64,000 nt of DNA from JAFAXD01 sp963816775 (GTDB lineage: Bacteria; Pseudomonadota; Alphaproteobacteria; Rhizobiales; Xanthobacteraceae), in NCBI GenBank assembly GCA_963816775.1, contig CAWFLX010000030.1, positions 137,998 to 201,997 of the forward strand, given 5' to 3'. Under the pieces are notes generated by a model. The model was given only the letters and a program-made list of their open reading frames with translations, was not told the DNA's origin and ran no database searches. The position numbers and the translations under genes are program-made. Shown in pieces: positions 31,696 to 42,570 of the stretch (its first letter is position 1; each line of letters opens with the position of its first letter).

Positions 31696-32946
31696 ATGGC
31701 AACGGTTGCCGAGACGTCGCGCCCCGCCGGGCCGCAGCTTGCCTCCTGGCAGACGCCCGCCGTCATCATCATTTCCGGCTGCCTGATCGCGATGCTGAGC
31801 TTCGGTCCGCGCTCGGCGCTCGGCCAGTTTCTGATGCCGATGTCGGTCGACCAGCACTGGGATCGCAACGTATTTTCTCTGGCGCTGGCGATCCAGAATA
31901 TCCTGTGGGGCGCGGGCCAGCCGTTTGCCGGCGCGCTTGCCGACAAGTTCGGCGCGGTCAGGGTTCTCTCCGCCGGCGCCATTCTCTACGCACTGGGTCT
32001 GTGGCTGATGGCCACGTCGACGTCCCCGGCGATGCTGGACCTCGGCGCCGGCGTGCTGATCGGGTTCGGGCTCGCCGGATGCTCGTTCAGTCTTGTGATC
32101 GGCGCATTCGGCAAGCTTGTGCCCGACAGCTGGCGCATGTTCGCGTTCGGGGCCGGAACGGCGGCAGGATCGTTCGGTCAGTTTCTGTTCTCGCCGGCCG
32201 CCGTTGGATTGATCAACGGCGTTGGCTGGCAGTCTGCTCTGATCACGTTCGGCGCGCTCCTGCTGCTTATTCTGCCGTTGTCGCTCGCGCTCTCCAGCCG
32301 TGGCAACGCAGCAGTCAGTGCCGGCGTTAAGCAGCAGTCCGCCAAACAGGCGATCACCGAGGCCTTCGGCCATCGCTCCTTCGTGTTGCTGGTGCTCGGC
32401 TTTTTCACCTGCGGTTTCCAGCTTGCGTTCATCACCGTGCACCTGCCGACCTACCTGGTTGACCGCGGCCTCGATGCCGCCGCCGGCGCCTGGACCATCG
32501 GCACGATCGGCGCATTCAATATCGTCGGCTCGATCCTGGCCGGCTGGTTCTCGAGCCGCATGCCCAAGCGCTACATCCTGGCGTTCATCTACTTCGCGCG
32601 CGCGCTCGCGATCGTTGCGTTCATTACCCTTCCGGCCTCGAACCTCTCGGCAATTCTGTTCGGGGCCTTCACCGGGTTGCTGTGGCTCTCGACCGTGCCG
32701 CCGACCAACGGCCTCGTGCTGGTGATGTTCGGCACCCGCTGGCTCACCATGCTGTCGGGCGCCGCGTTCTTCAGCCACCAGGTCGGCGGGTTCCTCGGCG
32801 TGTGGCTCGGCGGCGAAATATTCACCCGCACCGGCTCCTACGACGCGGTGTGGTGGCTCGCGGTCCTGTTCGGCGTCCTCTCCGCGCTCATCAACCTGCC
32901 GATCGTGGAGAAGCCGGTGGCGCGGCTTGCCGCTCAGCCGGCGTGA
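31696..32946 (+). CDS. Major facilitator superfamily transporter
   Basis: The 416-residue protein has about twelve membrane spans. ATG 31696 (MATVAETSRPAGPQ) is chosen because GGGGAG lies eight bases before it. The loop 2-3 motif GALADKFGAVRVL and the matching loop 8-9 GWFSSRMPKRYILAF mark the MFS fold. It resembles the OxlT-like branch that moves organic or monocarboxylic acids. It lies 134 bases upstream of a lyase of the fumarase/PcaB superfamily in the same direction, so it may import that enzyme's substrate or its precursor. Confidence 0.88.
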   Translation: MATVAETSRPAGPQLASWQTPAVIIISGCLIAMLSFGPRSALGQFLMPMSVDQHWDRNVFSLALAIQNILWGAGQPFAGALADKFGAVRVLSAGAILYALGLWLMATSTSPAMLDLGAGVLIGFGLAGCSFSLVIGAFGKLVPDSWRMFAFGAGTAAGSFGQFLFSPAAVGLINGVGWQSALITFGALLLLILPLSLALSSRGNAAVSAGVKQQSAKQAITEAFGHRSFVLLVLGFFTCGFQLAFITVHLPTYLVDRGLDAAAGAWTIGTIGAFNIVGSILAGWFSSRMPKRYILAFIYFARALAIVAFITLPASNLSAILFGAFTGLLWLSTVPPTNGLVLVMFGTRWLTMLSGAAFFSHQVGGFLGVWLGGEIFTRTGSYDAVWWLAVLFGVLSALINLPIVEKPVARLAAQPA

Positions 32947-32998
32947 TCGGGGCTCACGCCGAATCGTCCTTTCGTGCAGCCCGCTTACAAAAGCGTGG

Positions 32999-33021
32999 AT
33001 GCCCGCGACAAGCGCGGGCAT
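32999..33021. repeat. ATGCCCGCG/CGCGGGCAT palindrome
   Basis: Nine-base arms (32999-33007 and 33013-33021) with a five-base loop lie between the MFS gene and the lyase gene. It is one of the GC-rich palindromes typical of Bradyrhizobium-like intergenic regions. Confidence 0.6.
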
Positions 33022-33080
33022 GACGGGGCAGAGTGTGGCTCAATGTTGGTGAGCCTCGCTATGCTTCAGGAGCCGCATCA

Positions 33081-34442
33081 ATGCCCGCCACCGCGCTCGA
33101 CTCGCTGATCTTCCGCGATATTTTCTCAACCGAAGCGATGCGGCGGGTGTTTTCCGACGAGCAGCGCACCGCCTATTACTTGGAGATCGAGGCCGCGCTC
33201 GCGCGCGTGCAGGGCCGGCTCGGCATCATCCCGGCGGAAGCCGCGCGCGAGATCGAGGCCAAGTGCCGGATCGAGAACATCGACCTCGACAAGCTCAAGC
33301 AGCAGACCGAGCGTATCGGTTACCCGATCCTCGGCGTGGTGCAGCAGATCGTCGCGATCTGCACCGACGGACTCGGCGAATGGTGCCACTGGGGCGCGAC
33401 CACCCAGGACATCACCGACACCGCAACCGTGATGCAGATCCGGGCCGCGCTCGATCTCGTCGAGGCCGACATGGAGAAGATCGCGGCCGCGCTCGCGGGG
33501 CTTGCGCGGCGTTATCGCGATACGCCGATGGCGGGCCGCAGCAACCTGCAGCAGGCGGTGCCGATCACGTTCGGCTTCAAGGCCGCGTCGCTATTGGCCG
33601 CGTTTCAACGCCACCGCCAGCGCCTTGCGCAGTTGCGCCCGCGCGTCCTCGTCGGCGAGTTCGCCGGCGCCGCCGGCACGCTCGCCTCGCTCGGCACCGA
33701 CGGCCTGAAAGTGCAGGCCGCGCTGATGCAAGAGCTCAAGCTCGGCCAGCCGGAGATCGCCTGGCACACGGTGCGCGATCGCATCGGCGAGGTCGGCTGC
33801 TTCCTCGGCCTTCTCACCGGCACGCTCGGCAAGATCGCGATGGACGTGAAGCTCCTGATGCAGACCGAGGTCGCCGAAGCATTCGAGCCGTTCGCGCAGG
33901 GGCGCGGGTCGTCGAGCACCATGCCGCAGAAGCGCAACCCGATCTCCTCGCTCTATATCCACGCCGCCGCAGCGTTGGTGCGCCAGCACGCAGCGGCACT
34001 CATGGAGGCCGCGGTCGCCGATCATGAGCGCTCGACCGGCCCGTGGGAGATCGAGTGGATCGCGCTGCCGGAGATCTTTCTGCTCAGTGCCGGCGCGTTG
34101 GCGCAGACCCGGGTCGTGGTCGAGGGCCTCGAGGTCGACGCCGCGCGCATGCGGGCAAACCTCGACATCACCCACGGCACGATCGTGTCGGAGGCGGTGA
34201 TGATGGGGCTCGGCCCTTATCTGGGCCGGCAGCGCGCGCATGATCTCGTCTACGACATCTGCCGCGAAGTCGCCGCAACCGGAACGCCTCTGATTGATTT
34301 GCTGGCGGGCAACGCCGAGATCAGCCGGCATCTTGCGCGCGCCGAACTCGAACGCATGGTCGATCCCGCGCACTATCTTGGGCTTGCCGGCGAGATGATT
34401 GACCGCGTGCTGGCGTTGGAGGCGCAAGCAACGCGATTGTAG
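33081..34442 (+). CDS. Fumarase/aspartase superfamily lyase (PcaB or PurB-like)
   Basis: The 453-residue enzyme starts at ATG 33081 (MPATALDSLIFRDIF) behind AGGAG. The superfamily signature GSSTMPQKRNP occurs near residue 285, with GATTQDITDTA (about 107) and GRSNLQQAVP (about 155) as the other two conserved regions. The pattern best fits 3-carboxy-cis,cis-muconate cycloisomerase-like proteins; adenylosuccinate lyase is less likely because a dedicated purB context is missing. No other protocatechuate genes are present, so the true substrate is open. It may work with the upstream MFS carrier. Confidence 0.85.
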   Translation: MPATALDSLIFRDIFSTEAMRRVFSDEQRTAYYLEIEAALARVQGRLGIIPAEAAREIEAKCRIENIDLDKLKQQTERIGYPILGVVQQIVAICTDGLGEWCHWGATTQDITDTATVMQIRAALDLVEADMEKIAAALAGLARRYRDTPMAGRSNLQQAVPITFGFKAASLLAAFQRHRQRLAQLRPRVLVGEFAGAAGTLASLGTDGLKVQAALMQELKLGQPEIAWHTVRDRIGEVGCFLGLLTGTLGKIAMDVKLLMQTEVAEAFEPFAQGRGSSSTMPQKRNPISSLYIHAAAALVRQHAAALMEAAVADHERSTGPWEIEWIALPEIFLLSAGALAQTRVVVEGLEVDAARMRANLDITHGTIVSEAVMMGLGPYLGRQRAHDLVYDICREVAATGTPLIDLLAGNAEISRHLARAELERMVDPAHYLGLAGEMIDRVLALEAQATRL

Positions 34443-34506
34443 GATGGGTTAGGCGCGAAGCGCCGTAACCCATCAGCGATGATGCGTTGAGGCGGTTCAC
34501 CCTACA
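34438..34506. repeat. REP-like TGTAGGATGGGTTA palindrome
   Basis: The element begins TGTAGGATGGGTTAGGCGC, has GCGCCGTAACCCATC as inner arm and ends CACCCTACA. It shares the TAGGATGGGTT core with the 30-bp repeat at 30211-30282 and starts at the stop of the lyase gene. Apart from this element, 34443-34755 holds no gene that I can support. Confidence 0.65.
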
Positions 34507-34755
34507 AAACATCACCTCACGTCTGATCAATTTTCTGCGACCCAAGATTTGCAACACTGTGTTGCTGCGGCTCACGTCTTTGTGCCGTTGACTGGCGCGG
34601 CGGCATTCATACGTCGCATTGCAGCAAGGGCTTTTCGTGCACCGGCAAAAGGTATCGATGCACCCGGTGTTCTGACGTGCAGCACTGGGCGCCGCGCGCC
34701 GACGTACCCAAGCCTGACCAACCTATCCGTCTTGCGTTTGCGAGGATGGACTCGC

Positions 34756-37700
34756 ATGGGCATCGTTCGTTTCGCGCTCAGGCTGCCGCACACATTTTAT
34801 GTGCTTGCCGTTCTCATCCTGTTTCTCGGGGTGACGGCGGTGCTGTCGATGCCGACCGACATCTTTCCGGAGATCGACATCCCGGTCGTCACGGTGATCT
34901 GGCAGTACACCGGGTTGCGCACGCCGGAGATGGAGCAGCGAGTTACCACCTACAGCGAATATGCCATCTCCACGAGCGTCAACGGCATCCGCGACATCGA
35001 GGCGCAAACGCTCAACGGCGTCTCGGTGCAGAAAATCTTCTTTCAACCCGATGTGAATCTCGATCTGGCGATTTCGCAGATCGTCGCCGCGACGAATTTC
35101 ATCCGCGTGCTGCTGCCGGCCGGCATCCAGGCGCCGGTGGTGGTGCAGTACAACGCGTCGAGCGTGCCGGTGCTCCAGATCGGTCTCTCCTCCGACACGC
35201 TCAACGAGCAGCAGCTCTACGACTATGGCATCTATCGGCTGCGCCAGCAGCTCGCGCCGATTCACGGCCTCACCTTGCCGACGCCGGCGGGCGGCAAGTA
35301 TCGCCAGATCATGGTCGACATCGACCCCGTCAAGTTGCAGGCCAAGGGTCTTGACCCCGACCGACGTCGTCAACGCGATCAACGCCCAGAATCTCACATT
35401 GCCGTCGGGTACCGCCAAGGTCGGCGAAACCCAGTACACGGTGCGCACCAACGCGTTACCGACTTCGATCGACGACCTCAACAACATCCCGGTCAAGTTT
35501 CAGAATGGCGCGACCGTATTCGTGAAAGACATCGGCCAGGTGCACGACGGTTGGCTGGTGCAGCAGAACGTCGTGCGCACCGAGGGCAATCGCTCGGTTC
35601 TGCTCAGCATCATCAAGAATGGCAACGCCTCGACGCTCGCTGTCGTCAACGCGGTCAAAGATGCGCTGGTTACCGCGCGCAAGGCCGCGCCCTCGGGCAT
35701 GCAGATCAAGGAGCTGTTCGATCAGTCGGTGTTCGTGAACGCGTCGATCCGCGGCCTGTTGCGCGAAGGGGCGATCGCGGCCGGCTTGACCGCGCTGATG
35801 ATCGTGCTGTTCCTCGGCTCATGGCGCTCGACCGTGGTGGTCATGATCACGATCCCGCTGGCGATCCTGTCGTCGCTGATCGTGCTCTATTTCCTCGGCG
35901 ACACCATCAACACGATGACGCTCGGCGGGCTCGCGCTCGCCATCGGCATCCTGGTCGACGACTCGACGGTCACGATCGAGAATACCCATCGCTTGCTGAC
36001 GGAGGAGGGCCAGCCGCTTCCGCAGGCGACGCTGCACGGTGCCGCCGGCATCGCGGTGCCGACGTTGGTATCGACGCTCGCTATCAGCTGCGTGTTCATA
36101 TCGGTCGTCTTCCTGCACGGACCGGCGAAATATCTGTTTACCCCGCTCGGCCTCGCGGTTGTATTCGCAATGCTGGCGTCCTACGGCCTGTCGCGGACGC
36201 TCACCCCGATCACCATTGGCCTGCTGCTCAAGGGCGAGCGCCACGGTGAAGCCGAGGGACGCGGCTGGTTCGCGCGCCTGCACGGCCGTTTCGAGCACGC
36301 TTTCGAGCGCATGCGCGTTGGTTACGCGGCGTTGCTGGCCGTTCTGTTGCGGCGGCGGCTGATCGTCCCGATCGCGGCCGTAGTGGTCTTGGCGCTGGGG
36401 TCGACTCTCGTGGTGTTCGTTGGGCGCGACTTCTTCCCAGTGATCGACGGCGGACAGATTCAGCTGCATGTGCGCGCGCCCGCCGGCACCCGCATCGAGA
36501 AAACCGAGCAGATCTTCCAGGCGATCGAAGACCGGATCCGCGAAGTCATTCCGGAAAGCGAGCGCGAGCTGATCGTCGACAACATCGGCCTGCCAGCACG
36601 GACGTACAACTACGCGTTCGGCGACGGGACGGCGATCGGCGTCAATGACGGCGTGATCCTGGTGTCGCTCAAGGAGGGCCACAAGCCGACCGCAAACTAC
36701 ATTCGCAAGCTGCGCGAGCTGCTGCCGGCCGCGTTCCCGGAAGACATCTTCTATTTCCAGGCCGCCGATATGGTGACGCAGATCCTCAACTTCGGGATCC
36801 CGGCGCAGATCAACGTGCGCACGGTCGGCTATGATCGCGCCACCAACCTGCGGGTTGCCAAGGAGCTGGAGCGCCGGATCGCAGCTATCCCGGGCATTGC
36901 CGACGCCCATCTGCAGCAGGAACTCAATGCGCCGGAGTTTTATGCCGAGATCGATCGCTCGCGCGCCGCGCAGCTGGGCCTTACCGCGAGCAGCATCGCA
37001 ACCGCCCTCAACATCTCGTTGAGCTCGTCCGAGCAGGTCACGCCCAATTTCTGGACCGATCCGAAGAACGGAACGCCGTACTATCTGGCGGTGCAGACGC
37101 CCGAGCATGAGGTGAATTCGCTCAACGATATCAAGAACACCCCGGTCACGACGTCGACTTCGCCCAATGGCGATCCGGTGCCGGGTCTGCTCAGCAACAT
37201 CGCGACGGTCTCGCGCGAGGCGACCCAGACCAACGCCAACCAAGCCAACATTCAGCCAGTCTATGAGGTCTATGCCAATGCCGACGGGCGCGACCTCGGC
37301 TCGATCGCGGGAGACATCAGCAAGATCGTGGCCGACGAGCAAAAGCAGCTCTCGCCCGGCAATCGCATCGAGGTGGTCGGGCAAATCGACAGCATGAATG
37401 CCGCTTTTCGCGACCTCGCGATCGGCATCCTGTTCGCCGCCGTGTTCGTGTATCTGCTGATGGTCGTGAACTATCAGACCTGGGGCGACCCGCTTGTGGT
37501 CATACTTGCGCTGCCTGCCACCTTCTGCGGCATCATCACCATGCTCTATCTCACCGGTACGACCCTGAGCGTCCCCTCGCTGATGGGGGCGATCATGGCC
37601 GTCGGCGTCGCCTCCGCGAATTCGATCCTGCTGGTGACTTTCGCGCGCGAGCAGCAGCTCGCCGGCATGTCGGCATTCGAGGCTGCAATCGCCGCCGGAC

Positions 37701-37936
37701 GCACGCGTATCCGTCCGGTGCTGATGACCGCGGCGGCGATGATTGTCGGCATGATCCCGATGGCGATCGGCGGCGCCGGCGAGGAGCAGAACGCCGCGCT
37801 CGCGCGCGCCGTCATCGGCGGGCTCCTGTTTGCAACTCCGACCACCCTGCTGGTCGTGCCGTATCTGTTCGCCCTGCTGCGCAAGGGCAATGATGGAAAA
37901 TCCGCGCATGGCGTTTTTGTCGAGGAACCGCAATGA
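34756..37936 (+). pseudogene. RND efflux pump inner-membrane subunit, frameshifted
   Basis: From ATG 34756 (MGIVRFALRLPHTFYVLAVL) behind GAGGATGGA, the protein reads through the first porter domain. Near 35345-35355 one surplus base (in AAGGGTCTTGACC) shifts the frame, and TPTDVVNAINAQNLTLPSG continues in the next frame to 37936. The repaired product of about 1060 residues has the twelve spans and two large periplasmic loops of AcrB/CzcA-type pumps, with GLALAIGILVDDSTVTIENT in span 4. It lacks CzcA-type metal motifs that I can recognise, so the substrate is unknown. It overlaps the membrane-fusion gene by four bases. Confidence 0.85.
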
Positions 37937-39213
37937 GCAAGCACGAACGATTTCCCGAGCTGACCGACGATGAGCCGGGCGACGTCGGGCACAACGCTTC
38001 CGGTCCTGCGCCCCGCACGCCGGGAAAGGGTGACTTCGCGCGCCTGTTCGGGATCGGCACATTGCTGCTCCTGCTCGGCCTGTTGGCGCTCGGCACCTAC
38101 CAGCACTTCGCGCTTCACGCGCAGGTCATTGCGACTGCGAAAGAGCACAGCGAGTTCGTTCCGCACGTTCGAGTCGCGCCGGTACGCGCCAGCTCTCCCA
38201 CTTGGCCGGTGACGCTGCCGGGCACGACCAGCGCGTTTGCGGCCGCCAACATCTACGCGCGCGCGACCGGCTACATCTCCCGCCGCGACGTCGATATCGG
38301 CGACCCGGTCAAGAAGGGCCAGCTGCTGGCCGAGATCACCGCGCCCGAGCTCGACCATCAGATCTCCCAAGCCGAAGCGACGCTCGCCCAGCTCAGGGCG
38401 GCGCTGCAGCAGGCGCAAGCCAACCGCGATCTCGGCAGCGCCAACTGGGCGCGCGACAAGCCGCTGGTCGAGAAGGGCTGGGCCACCCCGCAGCAGGGTG
38501 ACACCGATCGGTTGACGCTCGCCGCCCAGGAGGCGGCGGTGGCGGTCGCGCAGGCCAACATCAAGCAGCAGGAAGCGCAGCTGCAGGTCCTGCACCAGCA
38601 GAAGGACTATCAGAGCGTAGTCGCGCCGTTCGATGGCGTGGTGACCCAGCGCAACGTCGATATCGGAACCCTGGTCCAGGCCGATGCCACCAGCGGCACC
38701 TTCATGTTTACTGTGATGCAGACCGACGTGATCCGCGTCCAGGTCTACGTCCCGCAGGACGCGGCGTTCGGCGTCGCGCCGGGGGTCGCGGCCGGCATCC
38801 ATGTTCCCGAAATACCCGGCCGTGTCTTTCCCGGCACCGTGACACGCCTCGCCAATGCGTTGCAGCCTGGTTCGCGCACGCTGCTCACCGAGATCGACGT
38901 ACCCAATCCGGACCACACCCTCACGCCCGGATCCTATTGTCTGGTTGACCTGCAAATTCCGCGCAAGACGCCGTCGCTGATCGTGCCGGCGTCGGCAATC
39001 ATCTTCAACCAGGACGGGCTGAGTGTCGCCGTGGTGGAGAATGGCGTCGCCCACATCCGCCATATCACGCAGGTGCGCGACCTCGGCACCACCGTCGAGG
39101 TAAGCGCAGGCGTGCGCGAGGGCGACCAGGTGATTCTCAACCCCTCCGTCGATCTCGCCGAAGGGCGCAAGGTCGCGCCGCAGCCGACCGCGACGGCGAC
39201 AAAGGTGTCGTAG
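37933..39213 (+). CDS. RND efflux membrane-fusion protein
   Basis: The 426-residue protein has a cytoplasmic N-terminal tail, one membrane anchor (about 37-56, FGIGTLLLLLGLLALGTYQH), a lipoyl-like half (RATGYISRRDVDIGDPVKKG), an alpha-hairpin of about 60 residues and the second half SVVAPFDGVVTQRNVDIG, then beta-barrel and membrane-proximal domains. It links the RND pump to an outer-membrane channel. ATGA overlap with the pump gene shows one operon. No TolC-like channel gene follows, so an outer component from elsewhere is needed. Confidence 0.92.
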   Translation: MSKHERFPELTDDEPGDVGHNASGPAPRTPGKGDFARLFGIGTLLLLLGLLALGTYQHFALHAQVIATAKEHSEFVPHVRVAPVRASSPTWPVTLPGTTSAFAAANIYARATGYISRRDVDIGDPVKKGQLLAEITAPELDHQISQAEATLAQLRAALQQAQANRDLGSANWARDKPLVEKGWATPQQGDTDRLTLAAQEAAVAVAQANIKQQEAQLQVLHQQKDYQSVVAPFDGVVTQRNVDIGTLVQADATSGTFMFTVMQTDVIRVQVYVPQDAAFGVAPGVAAGIHVPEIPGRVFPGTVTRLANALQPGSRTLLTEIDVPNPDHTLTPGSYCLVDLQIPRKTPSLIVPASAIIFNQDGLSVAVVENGVAHIRHITQVRDLGTTVEVSAGVREGDQVILNPSVDLAEGRKVAPQPTATATKVS

Positions 39214-39246
39214 CTCCGTCGGAGCAGCCGGGGGGAGCCGAATCCA

Positions 39247-40806
39247 TCACGCGTGCCGTTCCCGCCGGTGCCGGTCGATCATATTGACGGCCCGGCGCGC
39301 GGAGAGGATCGCCCCTTCCTGCCAGGCGCCGACATGGCTCAGGTGCTCGCCCGCGAAATAGAACGGACCATCCGGTTCGTTGAGCAGCATGTAGTCGGCC
39401 TCCTGGTCCGCCCGGTAGCGCGGCGTGATCCCGAGACTGTAGGGCACCTTCGACCAAGCGATCGACAAGCCTTTGTCGAGCTCATGGCCGCGGCCGGGGT
39501 GCAAGCCTTCGACCGCCGCCCGGCTCGCCGCGAGCTGCTCGGCGAGCGGCCTTGCGGCGAGTGCCGGCGCATCGTCGCGCACCGCGTAGCCGCCGAGCAA
39601 AATACCCTTTTGCGCAAAGAAGCGGTCGCTCGGATACCAGACCATGGCGGTCGGGCCTTTCACCCAGGAAATCCCGCCATAGATCTGATCGTCCATTTCC
39701 CAGAACCGACGCGACTGCCACGCGATCTTGACCGCATCCGCGTAATCGACGGCGCGAATCGCCGCTCGCGTTGGCGGGGCGAAATCCGCTTCGATCGCGC
39801 TCAGCACCTTGAGGGGGATGGTGACGATACAGTAGGCGGCATTGAAGGCGGCGCGCTTGCCGGTGCGCCGGTCGAGTGTCGTGATGCGCACACCGTCGCC
39901 GTGGCGCTGCAGTGCGGTCACTTCGCTGGCGAGATGCACGACGCTGCCAAGCCTTCTGGCAAACGCCGCCGGCAGACGGTCCATGCCGCCGACTGGCTGG
40001 AACATGGTGGCCTGGAAGTCGAAGCTTTCCTCGACCAGCACGCCCGCCCACATGTCGGCGTCGAGCAGCACGGGCAGCGGAACCGGGTCTCGCCCGGTGC
40101 CGACCTCGCCGGCGGCGCCCGGCAGGGTCTTGTACCCGGACCGGGTCGAGCCGCGGAACAGGAAATCGGGCGAAAGATCGCCGTAGCGCTTGAGGAACGC
40201 CAGCATCCGCTCCCTGTCGGTCCGGCTCAGCTCCTCATCGAGCGCGCCGCGGTCGATCGCCTTGGCGAGCAGCTCCGAGATTGCACCGCGCGTGTCGTTC
40301 ACGGCCTGGCGCATCTCGATCGGCTGTCCGCCGTTCGCGGCCGGATTAAGCAGCCGGGCGCCGCGGCTGGTGTTGACCTCGACCTCCAACGGCACGCCGA
40401 ACTCCCGGCAATAGCCAAGCACCGCCTGGTGGTGGCTTGGGAGGCGAGCCGGACCCGCATTCCAATAGAGTCCAGGTTCGAAGTCGCAGAGCTGGCGCGA
40501 CCCGTCGGCAAGCTCGATGCTTGTGCCTCGACGAATTGTCCAATTGCGTCCGCCGACGCGCTCGCGCGCCTCCAGCACGGTGCAGTCATATCCGGCCTTG
40601 CCGAGTTCGTATGCCGCAGAGAGACCGGCAACGCCGGCACCCAGGATCACGACCTTGGTCCCGTGCGCACCGCCGCGCTCAAGCGCGACCGGCTCGGCGA
40701 CCGCGGCCAGGGGGAGGAGACCCATCGCCTGCATGGTCAGGTAGGTCGCCCGATAGCCCCCGGCTGACGCGACCCGGTGCAGAAACTGGCGACGCGTGGC
40801 GGTCAT
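39247..40806 (-). CDS. Tat-exported flavin monoamine oxidase family protein
   Basis: The 519-residue protein begins with a twin-arginine signal (TATRRQFLHRVASAGG). The FAD Rossmann motif follows (KVVILGAGVAGLSAAYELGKAG, given here as VVILGAGVAGLSAA, about 51-65), then LEARERVGGRNWTIR, and the C-terminal flavin motif YFAGEHLSHVGAWQEGAI (about 485-500). These mark the amine oxidase/L-amino-acid oxidase family. It should be folded with FAD in the cytoplasm and exported by Tat. The substrate, an amine or amino acid, is unknown. It lies tail-to-tail with the RND operon. Confidence 0.9.
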   Translation of the reverse strand: MTATRRQFLHRVASAGGYRATYLTMQAMGLLPLAAVAEPVALERGGAHGTKVVILGAGVAGLSAAYELGKAGYDCTVLEARERVGGRNWTIRRGTSIELADGSRQLCDFEPGLYWNAGPARLPSHHQAVLGYCREFGVPLEVEVNTSRGARLLNPAANGGQPIEMRQAVNDTRGAISELLAKAIDRGALDEELSRTDRERMLAFLKRYGDLSPDFLFRGSTRSGYKTLPGAAGEVGTGRDPVPLPVLLDADMWAGVLVEESFDFQATMFQPVGGMDRLPAAFARRLGSVVHLASEVTALQRHGDGVRITTLDRRTGKRAAFNAAYCIVTIPLKVLSAIEADFAPPTRAAIRAVDYADAVKIAWQSRRFWEMDDQIYGGISWVKGPTAMVWYPSDRFFAQKGILLGGYAVRDDAPALAARPLAEQLAASRAAVEGLHPGRGHELDKGLSIAWSKVPYSLGITPRYRADQEADYMLLNEPDGPFYFAGEHLSHVGAWQEGAILSARRAVNMIDRHRRERHA

Positions 40807-41010
40807 CTCGCCTCCAGCTTGGCCGTGTGCAGTGCACCCCCGGCCCTAGTCTGAGCAAATAGTGACAAATTCTCAACACTCGTCAGAGAAATGCGATCAA
40901 TTCGATGCGCGCGCTTGGACCGGCCGCGCAACCTGCTATCTTGTGGGTGTTCAACCGATTTCCCCCCAAGGGTCAGAGCGCTTCGCGACGCGACGTGCTG
41001 GAGAACCTGC

Positions 41011-41526
41011 ATGCGCGCGCGCTCGTGCAAGACGGCATTGATACTGGCGGCGTTTGCCCTCGTCTATCAGGCGCAGGCGAGCGCGCCGGTCGGCCGCGCG
41101 ACCCATGATCGGACCGTGATCAGCCACAGCGCCACCATCGCGGACACGGGGTTTGATTCGCTCGTATCCTTCATCGAGGAGATGACGGCCTCGGCGGCGC
41201 TGGCGGGAAAGAAACTCAGCTGGGACGAGGTCACCGAGCGGGGCCTGGAGTTGTCGCGCCAGCAACACGGCGGCAAGCCGGAAGCGGCGCGTTTCTGCGA
41301 CCCGGAACTCCGGGTCTGCAACAACGGCGTTGTTTGGCGGTCGAGCAAGGGGACCAAGATGTTTCTCCGCCAGTCCGAGACGATGGACGGCAAGCCGCTC
41401 GAGCGCGAGATTTGCGAACTCAATACGTTTGGCGACGTTCGAGTTTGCGTCGACTGGGACACCGGCCGGCAATACCGCGACATGAAAGATCTAAAGGGCC
41501 GCTGGTATAAGGTCGCCGACCAGTAA
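41011..41526 (+). CDS. Exported hypothetical protein (171 aa)
   Basis: ATG 41011 has GGAG eight bases upstream and opens with a signal peptide (RSCKTALILAAFALVYQAQA). The mature protein of about 145 residues has a helical segment (DSLVSFIEEMTASAALAGKK), four Cys in pairs (RFCDPELRVCNN, REICELNTFGDVRVC) and a C-terminal Trp-rich end (LKGRWYKVADQ). The Cys pairs suggest disulphides in the periplasm. No family recognised. Confidence 0.65.
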   Translation: MRARSCKTALILAAFALVYQAQASAPVGRATHDRTVISHSATIADTGFDSLVSFIEEMTASAALAGKKLSWDEVTERGLELSRQQHGGKPEAARFCDPELRVCNNGVVWRSSKGTKMFLRQSETMDGKPLEREICELNTFGDVRVCVDWDTGRQYRDMKDLKGRWYKVADQ

Positions 41527-41760
41527 GCGCGCGCGGCAGCGGCGGCAGTTTCTGCTTTTTGGGTCGTCCCGTAGCGAACCGCCTAAAAACATGGCGGCGT
41601 CATTGGGACGCCGCGAACAAGCCCGCAATTCAACACCTATCGTCGCGAATTACGCGGTTTGGCGCCGGCATTGGTTGGCGCCCGGACGACTTGCGCGCCC
41701 ACGCCGCATCGGCTTTTCTGCCGACCGTCCAATGACCCCATCCCAAACGAGGAAACGCCC

Positions 41761-42570
41761 GTGCCCGTGTCTCTCGCCGACATCCGCTATGAACTTGCGA
41801 TCGCCAACCGCATGTGCGCCCACGAGGGGGTGATCGACGCCTTCGGCCATGTGAGCGTGCGGCACCCGTCGGATCCCGGCCGCTATCTGCTGTCGCGCTC
41901 GCGCTCGCCCGAACTGGTCGAGCCCGGCGACCTCTACGAGTTCACCCTTGATTCCGAGCCGGTCACGCCGCCCCCTTTGCCGATGTATTCGGAACGCGTG
42001 ATCCACGGCGAGATCTACAAGGCGCGGCCCGACGTGGTTGCGGTCTGCCACCATCATTCCCCGGCCATGCTGCCCTATTGCATCACCGGCGAACCGATGG
42101 TCGCGGTCTATCACCTCGGCGCGGTGATCGGATCGCACGTGCCGTTCTGGGACAGCCAGGACGAGTTCGGCGATACCAACCTCCTGGTTCGCAAGCCGGA
42201 GGAGGGAGCCTCGCTCGCCCGCGCGCTCGGCGATCACAACATGGTGCTGATGCGCCGCCACGGTGCAACCGTGGTTGGCAGCGACCTTCGCCAACTCGTG
42301 TTCCGTACCATTTACGGCTGCCGCAACGCCGAGTATCAGACCCAGGCCAAGCTGGTTGGACGTATCGGCATGCTTACGCCGGGTGAAATCGACATGGCGG
42401 CGATGCTGCAGCAACAACCCAACACCGTGGCGCGGGCGTGGGAATATTGGCTGACGCGGCTCGACAAACGCGGCGCGCTGCCGCCGCGCGAGCGTTCGGC
42501 ACCGGCCCGCAAAGGCGCGGGTGTCCGCAAGGCGGGGGCGAAAATCCGCAAAAAGGGAAAGCGACGATGA
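41761..42570 (+). CDS. Class II aldolase/adducin family protein
   Basis: The 269-residue protein starts at GTG 41761 (MPVSLADIRYELAIANRMCA) behind GAGG. Family motifs are AFGHVSVRHP (about 27-36), the metal-binding VCHHHSPAMLPYC (about 95-107) and MRRHGATVVG (about 160-170), which give the zinc-binding His set of class II aldolases. The tail is very basic (Lys/Arg-rich). Relatives include fuculose-phosphate aldolase and decarboxylases of aromatic acids; the substrate is not known. The stop overlaps the start of the binding-protein gene by ATGA, so the two form an operon. Confidence 0.87.
   Translation: MPVSLADIRYELAIANRMCAHEGVIDAFGHVSVRHPSDPGRYLLSRSRSPELVEPGDLYEFTLDSEPVTPPPLPMYSERVIHGEIYKARPDVVAVCHHHSPAMLPYCITGEPMVAVYHLGAVIGSHVPFWDSQDEFGDTNLLVRKPEEGASLARALGDHNMVLMRRHGATVVGSDLRQLVFRTIYGCRNAEYQTQAKLVGRIGMLTPGEIDMAAMLQQQPNTVARAWEYWLTRLDKRGALPPRERSAPARKGAGVRKAGAKIRKKGKRR

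Noticed and set aside
35819..38062. 747-codon minus-strand frame opposite the RND pump
   Set aside because: It is low-complexity, Arg/His/Asp-rich antisense of a clear transporter gene.
39253..40767. 504-codon plus-strand frame opposite the flavin amine oxidase
   Set aside because: It is the antisense of a well-supported enzyme; long antisense frames are expected at this GC content.
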